Shown here: piece by piece, positions 22,590-35,261 of the stretch
How positions within the stretch are numbered: the stretch's first letter is position 1
Layout: each line of letters opens with the position of its first letter
Source: Benincasa hispida
Lineage: Eukaryota; Streptophyta; Magnoliopsida; Cucurbitales; Cucurbitaceae
Assembly: GCF_009727055.1 (NCBI RefSeq)
Contig: NC_052355.1
Coordinates: forward strand, 4,987,630-5,051,629
DNA length: 64,000 nucleotides
Reading direction: 5' to 3'
Position numbers and translations under genes: made by a program
Notes under the pieces: generated by a model
Seen by the model: only the letters and a program-made list of their open reading frames with translations
Told to the model about the DNA's origin: nothing
The model's database searches: none

Positions 22590-24248
22590 CCACCACAAGA
22601 TGTTTCTTCCATTCATAAGCCACATCCTCTTCAAAGAACATAAGAAAGAGTGTTAGAAAGTATATTTGAAGGAGACCATGCGTTGGGAGTAAGATCATGC
22701 GTCGGTCATGAAGTTCCAAGGGAAGGAGATGTTGTCGGACAATGAAGTCTGGAAGTATCATCAACTTGGGACGAGGATTTCTCCCAGAATGCTCATGCAT
22801 TTGGAGTGATTTTAAAGCCAACTTAAATCTCTGAGAGTCTCGTTTTTAGGGTAGGGCTGCTAGAGAAGAAGCTCCAAGGATTCGGGCTGTAGAGTGAGGA
22901 AAAGACGGAAGGGTTGAGCTGTCGGGTAAGCTTGGGCCAGTCTTGATGGTTAGATGATTTCGGCCAAACCACAAGAAGTTCGGAGGTAAGATTTTATGGT
23001 ACGCTTCCTGAGACAGTTTGGAGAATGTTTGCAGAAGGAAGTATCTGGTGATAAGGCTTAGAATTATGAGTAATATGAGCTTTAAGTTGAATCTAGATCT
23101 TAGGGTTCAAAAGGGAGCCCGAGGTGATCAAGGAACTTCTAGAAAGGAAGATTCCTAACTTACCAAGGTGAGTGGTACTTTCCTTTAAGTCTTAAAGCGT
23201 ATCTTTCAGAGTAAAGTGTATATGTTATGAATGAGTAATGATATTGAGAATGAGATTATCTAATTGGGATGGTCAGGGGGTTAATAGACCTAGTTCTTGA
23301 GCCCGAGTGAAACCTCATGGGATGATCAGGGGACCGGGAGGTCTGGTTCCTGAGCTTGTGAGAGGAACCTTGCATGGGATGGTCAGAAGGCCGACGGGTC
23401 TAGCTTTTGAGCCCATGAAAGGGAGAACTATGTGCACATAGGTTGATAAATGTTTATAGATGTGAAATATTAACTATCTACCGTGTGTGTAGATAGAAGT
23501 TGAGACCAGACTCATTCAAGGTTGAGGTTTAAGTATTAATTTCATAGTTTTGATATGCTTGTTATTATGAGTTGAAATAGACTCTAGAAGTTGCTTACCA
23601 CTCACTGAGCTTTGTAAAGATCATTCTTTTCTTTCATGTTTTTCTTCCCAGGTAGCGAAAGATGAGGAATTCTAGGGTGCTGCTAAGGTTAAGGTCTGCC
23701 ACAAGCCATAGTTACACTTCTGGGGTTTAAGAGTTGTTGTTGTAAACTCAGTAGTAAAACTTGGAGTTGTATAAAAATTACATTGTTGTAATAAAATGAG
23801 CCTACTCAATCAGTTGTTGTTTATCTCCTTGACTTAAAGTTTACTGAGAGTAAAGAGGTTCAGATGGGCAGTAGGTATCACAAAAGGGTGGTATTTGCGA
23901 TCCCTCACGCCTCTCCTCAGGCTCAAGAGGTGGGCTCGGGGTGAGATGTGACAGTTTACAACTATTTGTAACAACTACAGAGTGGGCGGCCTCTAATAGT
24001 GTTATCAGAATAAGGCACCCAACCTTATCCGTATACTATAGATCATTTTGACTATTTACTAGAACCTAATCTACTCTTATGTCTCCACTTAAAGTTCAAG
24101 TACTCATGTAATAGTCATGGATCTTTTAGTTTATTGGATTTATGTCTAAAACAAAATAAGCAATTCATATATTCAATAACAACTTTATCGATTTACAGAA
24201 TGAGTTTATTGTTTATAAACCACGAGTTTTAGGACATAAAACCTAACA

Positions 24249-25751
24249 AACTCCCACTTGGATTAAAACTTCAGTGGCAACATACATATGAATACATTGA
24301 GTTTTTGAGTTTTATAGAAAAATACAATAAACTAGGGCATCACATACCCATGGTTTGCCTTTAGGTATCACATACTCATGGGGTTTTCTCCCATTTTCCC
24401 TAGTTTATACAACCCGTAGTCCTAGTTTCACTAGGTGATCCTCAAACACTTTAGTCGAGAGGATCGCTGTAAACATATTAGTATACAATGGACTTTGATT
24501 CAAAACAATATAGGGAATGCATCTTATTTCCACAACTTCTTGTTTGTCGATATTGTCACCAAGACCTGATGACTTGAGTTTCCACTAAACCCAAATAATG
24601 GCTAGGCTATCATCATTCCTCCCACTACATTGAGGTACCCTCAACTCTTTGAGTAAAATGGATCTGACCTGTCCAAACAACTTTTGCTTTTTATTCAAAC
24701 TAAATAATACAAGGTGATCTCTTATTCTTTTTTAGAAAAAAATTTATCATTTGTCAACACAAATACTTGATTTTCTATTTCTTGAAAAGCATATTACTTT
24801 TTGTTTGCCTATATATAGGCATGCATTTGAACGACATTCCAATACTTAAGGGTTCGACACTAACACATGTGTTGATCTATTCCAAATTGAACTATGTAAA
24901 CATCTTTTACATATCATAAACAACTTTTATGATCTCTCCATATCTCATATGAAGTTTTAGAAATGCCTTAAAATGGAATGACGTTCAAAACGATTTAAGG
25001 CAACTAGATGTAGAGAATTGTCACTAGATTTCATGTTCTATCAAAATAGCCCTGGAAATCTTTGATTATCTGTACTCTCTACTTCAATCTAATCGAAGTG
25101 TTTTGCTTATTTTACCTAACAATTTTTATACGCCTTGAACCTTTCAAGTGTTCTAAACTTACAACTTAGTTAAATACAACTGTACTTTAGAATAACTACT
25201 CAAATATTCATACCGTTCCTTATGCTTTAACATTCACCAAACCGTAAAGATTTGAATGTATAAGCTTTTAAGGGTTTTCTGGTTCTTTTGATCATCTTAA
25301 CTTCAAGATAAGACACATATAAAGTTAAAATATATGTCTTCTAACTTATTTAGATGACCACTTTTAACCTTCTTAATCTCATTAATACATTATGTGACAA
25401 TAATCTTAATTACCAAAGATAAGTACCAGAATAAATCTTTTGCCTTATTGTTTTTCAGCTATTAAATATCTAAATATTTGAAATGGCCATAAAATTTGGT
25501 TGGTTTTAATTGAAGTTGCTTTATAGTAGAACAAATATAAATGTAACTTTTATTAACGAACATTTCATTTATAATAAAAGATTATATACAACATGTCCTT
25601 TACAAAAGATAAAACATCTTTTTATTAAATTAATAAAAGCAACCGAGTTCATCTTTTGTCAGCAACTTCAAAATCTCCCACGGGTTTTTCTAAGATATTT
25701 TAACATGTTCACATCCTGGAGCATTATCTCATTACAAGAAATCCTCAAGAA
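24249..25751 (-). pseudogene. Eroded pol remnant of copia element C
   Basis: Begins with the inverted polypurine tract AACTCCCACTTG (24249-24260). Scraps align by eye with element A pol. 24590-24690 matches the integrase-RT linker (CCTCCCACTACATTGAGG), 24780-24900 matches the integrase end, and 25235-25275 matches the HSDLCGP integrase region (ACCGTAAAGATTTGAATG). RT and RNase H are absent. No open frame is left. Element C thus has gag plus about 1.5 kb where 4 kb of pol would stand, and looks like an earlier stage of pol loss than the element at 4163-11659. Confidence 0.65.
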
Positions 25752-26621
25752 CTAGTTTCTTTGTTTTGCTTTCTCCATTTTTATATGTGCATTGTATTGT
25801 GGGCAATTTCTCTTCCAGTGCCCATCCTTGCTACAGTAGAAACATTTTCCTTTCTCTGCAGCTTTGGTCTTGCCTTTGCGACCAGTAGAAGTTTTCTTTT
25901 TCCTTTTCCCCATGTTCTTCTTCAAGGGAATACTCTTATTCTTAAAAGAAGAAGCAACATTAAGCTTTTTAGAGGATGATCCTCTTTTCTCAACAGTGGT
26001 AACATTTACCTCCGCTTCTTGTCCTTTTGTTCTCAAAGTTGACTGAAAAGCCTGTAGCTCATTGAGAAATTTAGTCAGGTTGTATTCTATCTTGTTCATT
26101 AACGTGTTGGTGCGAAATTGCAAGAAGCTCTTCGGAAGAGACTCTAGAATAAAATCGACTTAGCTTTTCTCATCTACAACAACTCCGTTTACCTTTGCCA
26201 CATTGAAATGGACCATCATGTCCAGGACATGTTCTCTAATAGATGCCTCTTCTTTCATTCCACAGTTGTAAACATATTTCATGGCATCATGCCTCAGGGA
26301 GAAGGATGGTTGTCCAAACATCCCAATTAGAAATTCCATAATCTCTTTGACAGTATACTTGCTTTCGTGTTTCTTAGCCAGAACATGAAATATGCTGGTG
26401 AGAATGTAGACACATGCTTTCTCATTTGCCTTCATCCATCTGTCGTATGCTTCCCGAACAGTTTGGTTTGCATTTGAGCTAGGGATGGGAGAACACTCCT
26501 CTATCAACACAAACCTAAAATCTTCTATCACTAGTATTGTGTTCAAATTTGATTTCCTTGTAGCATAATTGTCCCCAATTAATTTATCCAAAGCCAACAA
26601 TTGTACTAATGAATTAGTCAT
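25752..26621 (-). pseudogene. Ty1-copia gag of element C, one in-frame stop
   Basis: Minus-strand gag from ATG 26621 (MTNSLVQLLALDKLIGDNY) to the stop at 25752. The UBN2-type domain keeps EDFRFVLIEECSP, LIGMFGQPSFSLRHDAMKY and REHVLDMMVHFNVAKVNG. A lysine-rich linker leads to the knuckle CFYCSKDGHWKRNC at about 25803-25846. A TAA at 26160-26162 replaces a codon that is glutamine in relatives. The frame then continues unbroken to the end, so this is one gene with one nonsense change. Length (about 289 codons) equals the gag at 8402-9268. Neighbours are the leader upstream (right) and pol scraps downstream (left). Confidence 0.84.
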
Positions 26622-28237
26622 TCTGAAAAATATAAACAAATTCTTTATTAAAGAATTACTTTTAAACCCATTCATGTTTTAGCAAAGTAATAATGTACCC
26701 AAATCTCATTATTTTTTCAATGATACTATAGTGAGTCAGAGTAAGTGCTACCGAGGGGTAGTCAAATACTCCATCACTAAGTCAAGACATTCTTTACTAA
26801 ATACTATCTCAAGAATAACTCATATTTCGATAGTCATTTAGCTACTGTTTTCGGTCAAGAACTTACTAACACATAGTAATTTCGTAAGTGTAACCCTCCA
26901 TTTTTAGACCTTAGAGGTATTCCCCAACGATGCTACCGAATTGGAAAGTCAAGGTTGGAAAATGACCTAAGAAATCCCATCCATTTCTGAAGTTTGAGTT
27001 GTTCTGTATCCTATGTTACGACCCTCTAAGGGGATAGTCATCGTTAAATGACTAGCAAGGGCTGCCTAAAGCTAACCAACGGGCGCAACATAGAAATCTA
27101 ATGGTCCAAACCAACGGAAGAGACAACAGGACACGTTGACACATATCCTTCACCCACTTACTATGAACTACTTCCCCCATTCATCTTGATCTTGATCCCA
27201 TGCAAACACTTTCCGAATGGAGCAGTCGAGGTAGAATCGACATGAAGCATTGCACGGATCTCATGATGTGAATTTTCTAGGGACGTGAGAGTTGAAATCA
27301 ATATATCGTACATTTTATTTTACATTGAACAAAATCTCTTCATTCACCTTGATCTCGATCCCATTCAAACACTTGCTGAATGGAGCAGTTGAGGTATAAT
27401 GAACACAAAGTGTTGCAGGGATCTCAAGGTGTGAACATATTAGGTCGTGAGATTTAAAATCAAAACATCACTTTTGATTTTACTATGAACAACTTCCCCT
27501 ATTCACTTAGATCTTGATTCATGAAAACACTTTCCAAATGGAGAAGTCGAGGTATAATCGACATGATGCGAGAGATAAAAATAACATATCATATATGTTA
27601 TTAATTTTCCACTGAAGCGTTATTAAATTTCCATTGAAATGTTCCAATAACATATCATATATGCTATTAAACTCCCACTAAAGTGTCCTAACATTTTTCT
27701 GGGTGTATCTTTACTTAGGAATGTTTCGGCTAATTAAACAACCTAAGTCTAGGTGTCTATCCAAGTATAACGTTTATATTTGGATTTAACCTATGATGTC
27801 TAGGTGATAAACTAGTTTTAAAACCTCACACTCACGTATTACTCATAAAACTAGTTAACAACGCTCAATTATTCAGCCATAATCCCCAGGTAGGAGATGT
27901 TACGTAGACCGTCAACTGAAATACCCCCATCCTTAGACAGGATTATATGCCAATTGAGTTTGTAACTATGTTTTACAAGATAACGACCAATTTTAACTAT
28001 TAAAATAAGTAGTTAGCGTACATGAGCATGCAACTTATCTTTGTTATGGATTTTAATGTCTAATCCAATTTTATAACAACTTATAAAACCTTAGACATGG
28101 TATACATCCATAACATACATAAGATATCTCGTGATTTAATATAACACTTATATTAAACCATCTGAAACCTTAAACATGCATACTATGTATTATAACATCT
28201 TATAACATACTTTCAATGCATGTAACATGCTTCCTAT
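26622..28237 (-). other. Leader of copia element C, gag-proximal part
   Basis: Non-coding, homologous and inverted to 7180-8400. It contains a ~155-bp repeat of the type CCCATTCATCTTGATCT...GAGGTATAATCGACATG (about 27175-27560, three copies). It is interrupted at 28243 by a solo LTR-B and resumes at 34991. Confidence 0.65.
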
Positions 28238-30464
28238 GGTGGTGTTGGGTTTTATGTCCTAAAACTCGTGGTTTGTAAGCAATAAAACTTATTATGAAAA
28301 TTGTATTGAATATATGTTTTGCTTGTCAGAAATCCAATAAACCTAAAAGACCCATGACTATTACATGAGTACTTGAACTTTATGTGGAGACATAAAAGTG
28401 GATCAGGTTCGAGTAAATAGTTAAAATGATTTAGAGTCTTTATTCTGGTAACACTAATGGATGTGGCCTACTCTGTAGTTGTTACGAAGAGTTATAAAGT
28501 GCTACAAACGAAGTGATCCTAATTCGTACATGTTATGACATGAGAAGTGGGGGCATCCTGTGCAAATGGGTTTGTACAAGATCAGACCATGAAATCAGTC
28601 ACTCTTACTTTATAATTTTGTTTACTGTTTAAGACTGACCATTTCAAAGTGATGACCTAGGTAACTTGACCTTAATCATGAGCTAACTATGAACTCCTGT
28701 TTATTCAGGATTATCCTTAGATTTGCATAGATGAGGGTTGGCTCAACAACGCCGTCTCAATAAACCTCCATTTCAGGGGTAAGACCAGGTAGATAGCTGG
28801 GGACATAGGGTGCAACAAGGAATTCACTCCTACCCGCTTTTGGGGATAGTAGAGAGGTTGTTCCCTTAAGTGCTGACTTCGGGTCTTGAACAAGGGGCCT
28901 CACCCTCTCACTGGCCTGAGAGGGACTCATTTTGTTGATTGGATCACAAATCAATTGTTCATTAGAGGATCAGTGAGACTTAAGGAACAAGAGGTAATCT
29001 TGAGGGTAAAACAGACATTTGACCCAACCGTTATTACAAACAACTTGTGAAGGGTTAACTTACTAATCATGGTTATATCGAGTGGACATAATATATCTTT
29101 AGTGAGGGGAGTTCAAGTATGGGCTTTACTGGAGTGACACATTAGTTATTGAATAGGGGTTAATTCAGTGTAATGTGTTTAGCCAATTAATCTTGGATCG
29201 TTGGAGCCCATGATCTGTAGGTCCATGTGAAGGAACTCTTATACAAGATGTCACACCCCACACCAGATTACCCTCCTAACTTGGACGGAACGGTGACTGC
29301 AGTAGTTACCAACCCTTTTACTGGCACTTACTGTCTATCTTACATATTAAATAATACTCAAACCCTGAATACATACATATTAACTCATAACTTAACACAT
29401 TTACTTCACAAGGTTTCGTAGCATTATTTATACATGGATATTACAACCTAGTGAGCCCCATCAAGAATACTAGTCACTAGACAGACACATATGTACTAAC
29501 TAATACATGACTTCTATTACGCTTCCTTCAACCTATTTCTTTGAGTGGCAGAGTAGCAGCAGAATAGTCCTTTGGGAACTGACCGCTATCTGAAAAAGAA
29601 AAATATTCGAAAACGTGAGCTAGAAGCCCAGTGAGTGACTTAATAAAAATATAAATCTCATGCTTAAAACCGAAAGCTTGAGAACATAATACTGAAACTA
29701 GAGTATACCAAGAAAACGTGTACATAAAACCTTTAAAACCACCATTAACATCATTATTCCTCAGTTGAGAATGAGCATACATCGCTCTAGCTCCCAACGT
29801 ATGTTATCGGCTAAGAGACCCATACCTACGCCTCTTATTCAGACTTGTCTACATGCTCGTGGAGTTTTCTATGTACCGTCAACACCTTAGGTACATTTAC
29901 TCAGATTCCTTCCTTACCTTTGGTATCTGGCTCACTCAAGCTATCAAGTTCTCAAAAAGCATTTAAAGAATAGTTCTCAAATATAGCATAGGAAACTCTT
30001 TAGGATGCCTTCCCTACCTTCAGTATCCCTTTCAGTATATTTAGGAATACTAACGCATGTACTTTGACAATCTTAGGTATTTAAAGCATAGTACGTCAAG
30101 CTTTATACGACCTTAGCATTAACCCTAATGCATGCTTCATACTTTGCAAAATAAGTTGGTTTAAATAATGTTGAACTAGTTTGTAAAACTATTAGCATGC
30201 GTTAGATATGGAAAACATACTTGGAAAACTCATACATTAGTAACATTATGCGTGGATAAACATTCATAAGCATTAACAATTCCAAACTATCCTTCTAGCC
30301 TAAAAGAAGACATGACTACCTTTATCCTTAGTTGAGAGTGAACTATTAGATCTAACCCTCAATGCCAACCTTAGTCGGGGAGAACCCTTTTGCTCAATCC
30401 CTCAACGTCGTATTACCTACATGCACATGGTTATAACTGAGTACTGTCATACCTTAGGTACTTA

Positions 30465-30660
30465 ACTAGGATACCTTCTCATTGTCCTTCAGTACCCTTA
30501 GGACACCTTCTCACTTTCTCCTTCAATTCCTTAGGATACCTTCTCATTGTCCTTCAATATCCTAGGATACACTTTTCATGTACTTCAGTATCCTTCATAT
30601 AATATAATCATAAACATTTAGTTGAAAGGATACCTTCTCATTGTCCTTCAGTATCCGTCA
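30465..30660 (-). repeat. ~30-bp tandem repeat in LTR-E
   Basis: About five degenerate units around AGGATACCTTCTCATTGTCC and TTCAGTATCC, at the position where the other LTR-E copies have the ~45-bp triplicate. Confidence 0.7.
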
Positions 30661-31109
30661 TATAACTAGTCATAAACCTTAGTTGAACACTAAGCTTAGT
30701 GCTCAAATCATCATACTAGTTCATCCATCATACTATTCATCATATAAAAATGGAGTTACTTAAACATACTGATAGTATTTGACAAGATAACATATCTAAA
30801 TCATGTCAATTCAATGGAAAAATGCTTTACTTAGCATGAGAAATAGTTTCACAAATATGTTGCTTGGCACATCATTTAAACACTTAGCATGAGAAATATC
30901 TTCAAAGAAATCATAGTTTCTAAATCATTAAAACAGTAAGTCATCATATAGTCACTCACAGCTCATTGGCCTCTTAACAGATTATACACCTCTTCTAGCT
31001 TCTCTTGGCCTAAAAGAACATAATTCCCGGTTAAACTACTTAGAATTCTTAGTAAAATACCTCAATTAATTCATTTATTAAAGGAACTTTCATCAACAAA
31101 GATAGCTTT

Positions 31110-31370
31110 ACTGGCGAGATCCCTATGAGCGAGGTCAGCGAGATCCTCTAGAGCGATATCAGCGAGATCCTCTAGAGCGATACCAGCGAGATGCGCTAGA
31201 GCGAGATCAGCGAGATCCTCTAGAGCGATATCAGCGAGATCTCTAGAGCGATACCAGTGAGATCCTCTAGAGCGAGATCAGCGATACAAACGATACTCAG
31301 CCCAATTTCTAGCGAGATCCAGCTCAATTTCTAGCGAGATTTCCTTCATTAGCGAGATCCTCATCACAAA
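31110..31370 (-). repeat. GCGAGATC / GAGCGATA tandem tract in LTR-E
   Basis: About ten units alternating GCGAGATCCTCTAGA and GCGATACCA, so GATC and CGAT words recur every 12-25 bp. It occupies the place of the CGAT tract at 17630-17765 in the other LTR-E but with different monomers. Confidence 0.8.
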
Positions 31371-32384
31371 ATCTCGCTATAATCTCCACGGTGAGCTGTT
31401 TGCTTGTTCCTCCTAAGCAGCTGTCTGCTTATGCACAAATTCTCTGTTACAAAATTAAAAATTCATAACTCAAAATCCAGACCTCTTTTGAAGAAACTTC
31501 CATCTAAAAACATGTTTAGAATTGAGTTAGCAACATTACCTTAAAATTTAAGCTAAAAAACGCTTCGTAATTCGTCCTGGATCATCAATTCTTCATTGAT
31601 GGCCTAGATTTACCTGAGAAACGAACCCTTCATCTTTATTTTGCCCCTTCGGCCTTATTTCGATGAGTTTTCCTTCTAGCAGCCCAGAGAAAATAGACAC
31701 ATAAAGCTTTCGAATGCCACTAGAATTACACAAATAGCCTAAGTAGTTTGTCCAAACCGACCCAATGAATTCGACTTTCTTGCTTATAGTACCACCCAAA
31801 ATCTAGCATGAACCCTCCTTGTGCCACCTGGCCCACTATTGGTGATGAAGGCTAGGATTTAGCAAAACTCCTTTTTCTAACTCACTCACAATATTACTTC
31901 AGCACTACACCTCATTAGATGGCATGGTCTCATTCATATGCTTATTATGCATTCCATCATCAAGCATGATCTTCCTTAGCCTAGCCGAGTTTTGTCCTAC
32001 TTTTACACTTAGCTACCCAAGAGCCTATTTCTTATTGTTTCCTTCTTCTACCCTTCCTAAGACATGGCTTCATTTAGCTCATTAGAAGACATCATATTAC
32101 TTACTCTTACTTAAAGTCATAATAACAAGAGCACAAGAAAACTTACTAGTCGAATAACCTTTCTTCACAAAAAATCTCACTCTCTCCAAGGGACGGCTCT
32201 CGCTCTCACTGAAATTTCAAGCCAATCTTTCACCGACACCCGATCATTTACTCATGAGCGGTCTTCACATGAACAAAACTAAGATGGGGACGACACAACC
32301 CCTTGGAACCCTTAGTATTCTCGGTGTGAGAATCCAAAGAGTGGGCTCTGTTTGGATTTGGTAGAGGTGAGGAGGAATGAAAAT

Positions 32385-32640
32385 CGTACAACGATCAAGC
32401 AAGTGGGAGAATGCTTACTCAATCGTATAGACAAAATGCTTGATCGTTTAGGTGATGTACACGATCATGTAGTAAATAGGCAGCGATCGACTATACGATC
32501 ATTTAGTAAATGCTCAATGCTAGACGATCGTTTAGAGAAATGTAGGCGATCGTTTAGAAAGATGTGCACGCGTGTAAGCGATTGTGTAGTAAATTTGAGC
32601 TATTGTATAGCCTCTGAGTTTACTAAGCGATAGGCAGCAT
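32385..32640 (-). repeat. CGAT tract in solo LTR-A
   Basis: Units such as CTATACGATCATTTAG, CTAGACGATCGTTTAG and GCGATTGTGTAG. Same monomer as in the copia leader at 6260-6850 and the LTR-A tracts at 38740-38990 and 46795-46945. Confidence 0.8.
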
Positions 32641-35261
32641 AATACTCTTGAGCGAATTACGTGATATCTTGCAAAATGAAGACGATTTTCATTCTATTCT
32701 TCAATTACGGAAACTGATCGGAACTTCCCACTAACGCACGATTACGGAGAAAACGGCATGCACAATTATCCCATAATTGTAAAAATAAAATAATAAATAT
32801 AACAAGATTATATTCATTAACCTATAGTTTAATATCATATATAAACCATAGTGTTTTCTTCTCCACTAGATATAAATCATATTTATATCCAATTTTCCTC
32901 CAATTAATGTATCTCATACATAAAGTCAATCATATCATATATAATTAACCAGTCCAATCATATCATATATAATTGAACTCCCTCTTGTCAATTTGAACAT
33001 TTCAAACTGACCTAAAAATTGATTGTCAACTTGAATCCATTGAGCTACCAAGGGGACCTTTTAGACCTATGGCTCGAAGCTCCAACGGTACGTGAATAGC
33101 TGAATAAACCCTTTAGTCATGAGATCCACCATTTGTTAACTGCCAGACATTCCACTAAAGACTGACAACTGAACTTTCCTTACCATAGATATATTTCTAT
33201 GTCCATCAGATATAACCAATCAACAGTACGATAACCCTTCACAGATGCTCATAAGTACAGCTGGGCCAATTCACCACTTGCCTCTGTAGTTACATCTAAC
33301 TTCTTACGTACCATTGATCCCTCTAATGAACAACACAACATAGTCCTACTATGTGTAGACACCTCTCGGGTTATGAGAAGGTGTGTGGCACCACATCATT
33401 CAAGCCCCGGGATCAATTCTTAAGGGAGCAATCTATCTATTTACCCCTACTTCGGGGAAGAAGTGAATTCCATCTTGTGTAATTGAGTTCCCATCTCCCA
33501 AATCAGACGAATCCTCAAAGTGGTAGGTTTGAGTCGGCGACCTGGTCACTCACACCCATGCAAATCAAAGAACCACCCTTAAAGGCAGAAGTTCCCAACT
33601 CACTCAGGATTGAGGTCATGTTACCTACGGTCATCCTAATGAAGTGAAGTCTCTGTCATTGTCATGAATGGTGTTATATAACGAGACGTTAACACTTCAT
33701 GGTCAGGTCTTCTACAACTCTTTGTATAGGACGCCCCCGCTTGCACGTCCCCACATGAATGATCAGGATCAAACCATCTGTAGCAAGTCACAACACTTGT
33801 AACTATTCCACAAAGCGGGCCGCATCTGTTGCACTACCAGGATAAGATTTCCCTCCTATATTCATATACTACAGACTATTTTGGTTATCACTTAAGACAT
33901 GATCCACTTGTATGTCACCACATACATGCTTAAGTTACATAATGACAACTAGGGATTTTAGTTTATTCGTTTGTGGTAAAGCAAATAAAACATCCAATAT
34001 TCAAAGACAAGTAGTGAATAAAATATCATATACATCACAAGCGTTCGTACAAAACTGTGTTTACAAACTACAGGACACGAGAGTTTAGGGCATCATCCCT
34101 AACACTACGAGGTCCCCCTACTAGCTCGTAAATGGCTTTAGAGTAGCATGATAAGTTAATTTGAAACGTTTAAATTAGAATTAAAGGAATTAGTAATTAT
34201 ATGAGATATAATTACACATTTAATTTTAACAATTAAACGGAATAGGAGAACTAATATTTAAATATGATTTAGATATATGAAGGTGGATTTGTGTAAAATT
34301 AATTTAGTATTTGATATTAAATTAATTAGAATTAATTAAATTGTTTAAATAATTATTTATTAATTTTATTAGAAAAATTATTTTATGAAATTAATTTTGC
34401 AAAATTAATAATATTTTCAATTTTTTAAATCAATTTGATTTTTTAAATCATTTGGTAAAAAAGTTGAAAAGTTTGAAAAACACAAAAATGGAATGTTGGC
34501 TTTTTTCCAATAACACCTTCAACTTGCTCATACAAAACCGACCTAAGTTTGACTTCAATAACTCCAAGCATGAGCTGCATCTCATGCAGTCATCTTCTTT
34601 GCATGAAAGTTCTGCAATATATTGAGAAGATTGGAGTGGAATTGAGGCATGCTTCTATAGAATTTTTGCTGAAAATTCGAGTTGAAGAAGTTATTCTTCA
34701 AGCGGGTTGTTGCAATGAGTTGTTCTCCAAGTTCCGTTCATTCAAGATTATTTTGAGTCCCACAACTCAATCTAAAGCTCTAAGAGAATAGTAGGGAAGA
34801 TCTTGGGGTGGTCTACAATAAGATTTGTAGAAGTTTGCAGTTGAGAATCAAGATTTCAAAAAGTTCTATAAAGGTATGGCTTGAAACCCTCTTGTTTTTG
34901 TATGAGCATGCTTTAGTTACTGCCAAAATTAATGAATTAGAGTGCTTATTGATTCTTGTTGCTTCCGTTGCTTGCTGATATACTCCAATAGGTGGGATTT
35001 TAAATCTACATGGCATACCATATGCATATATAAGATTTTTTTAATTATAACATACATCAAATGCATAAATAATTAAACACAAAATGATATGGTTTAGTTT
35101 TGGCATTCTTAAGCAAACAAAGGTCTAATTATTACAATAATAACCAAAGCTAGCTCCAAAACACTTCTGGACTGCTCGAACAGCCCTAAGCTGGATTCGA
35201 ACCTCTTGAACCGTATCTCTAATGCTCAAAATTGGGCTGAACCGGGTAGAAAACCATCGAG

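Larger units (their letters stand above)
20357..23953 (+). mobile_element. Del/Tekay-like gypsy deletion derivative inside LTR-C
   Basis: A partial 5' LTR (TGTGAAACCTGG from 20357 to about 20594) is followed by ~360 bp. Then comes the typical end of a Del-type pol/3' UTR (CGAGGACGAAATTTCCTTAA), the polypurine tract GGGGGAAG and a full 3' LTR. Nearly all coding sequence is deleted. Flanks are CTTTA (20351-20355) and GTTTA (23954-23958), an imperfect target duplication; the unoccupied LTR reads CACTTTACAAC. The same insertion begins at 62060 in copy 2. Confidence 0.75.
20963..23953 (+). mobile_element. 3' LTR of the Del-like element
   Basis: Runs from TGTGAAACCCGG to GATGTGACA, 2991 bp as assembled, about 2.35 kb once the suspect 645-bp repetition is discounted. 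It contains a CGAT tract (21280-22280), a TATA box at 22582-22589, a ~55-bp GGGATGGTCAGG-type repeat near 23270-23410 and the conserved CACTCACTGAGC...CAGGTAGCG end. Confidence 0.78.
18711..24248 (-). mobile_element. LTR-C, 3' LTR of copia element C, split by a gypsy insertion
   Basis: LTR ends on the plus strand are TGTTGGTTTACAG (18711) and CATAAAACCTAACA (24248). The LTR proper is 18711-20356 plus 23954-24248, about 1.94 kb, related to LTR-B. The other LTR of the element is at 36212-37147. Copy 2 carries the left part at 60408-62059. Confidence 0.78.
29249..32125 (-). mobile_element. Solo LTR-E inside solo LTR-A, TSD CAAGA
   Basis: 2.88-kb Del-like LTR on the minus strand, starting TGTCACACCCCACACC on the plus strand. 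The inverse of the Del LTR end lies at 29565-29630 (CCGCTATCTG...CCCAGTGAGTGACTT). CAAGA stands at 29244-29248 and 32126-32130. The right end lacks the canonical CA (reads ATAA), presumably mutated. Contains repeats at 30465-30660 and 31110-31370. Confidence 0.72.
29228..34104 (-). mobile_element. Solo LTR-A inside solo LTR-B, itself split by LTR-E
   Basis: Plus-strand ends are TGAAGGAACTCTTATACAAG (29228) and CATCCCTAACA (34104). LTR-A proper is 29228-29248 plus 32131-34104, about 2.0 kb. Flanks CCATG (29223-29227) and CTACG (34105-34109) agree at 3 of 5 positions, the two differences being C/T transitions, so they may be a decayed target duplication. Confidence 0.75.
28243..34990 (+). mobile_element. 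Solo LTR-B in the leader of element C, TSD GGTGG, itself split
   Basis: Starts TGTTGGGTTTTATG at 28243 and ends near CTCCAATA at 34990. GGTGG stands on both sides (28238-28242 and 34991-34995) and the leader sequence is continuous across. LTR-B sequence proper is 28243-29227 plus 34105-34990, about 1.87 kb. The remainder is a nested solo LTR-A. Confidence 0.8.

Noticed and set aside
32352..32633. Open frame of 93 codons
   Set aside because: Lies in the CGAT tract of a solo LTR-A on the strand opposite to the LTR; repeat-derived.
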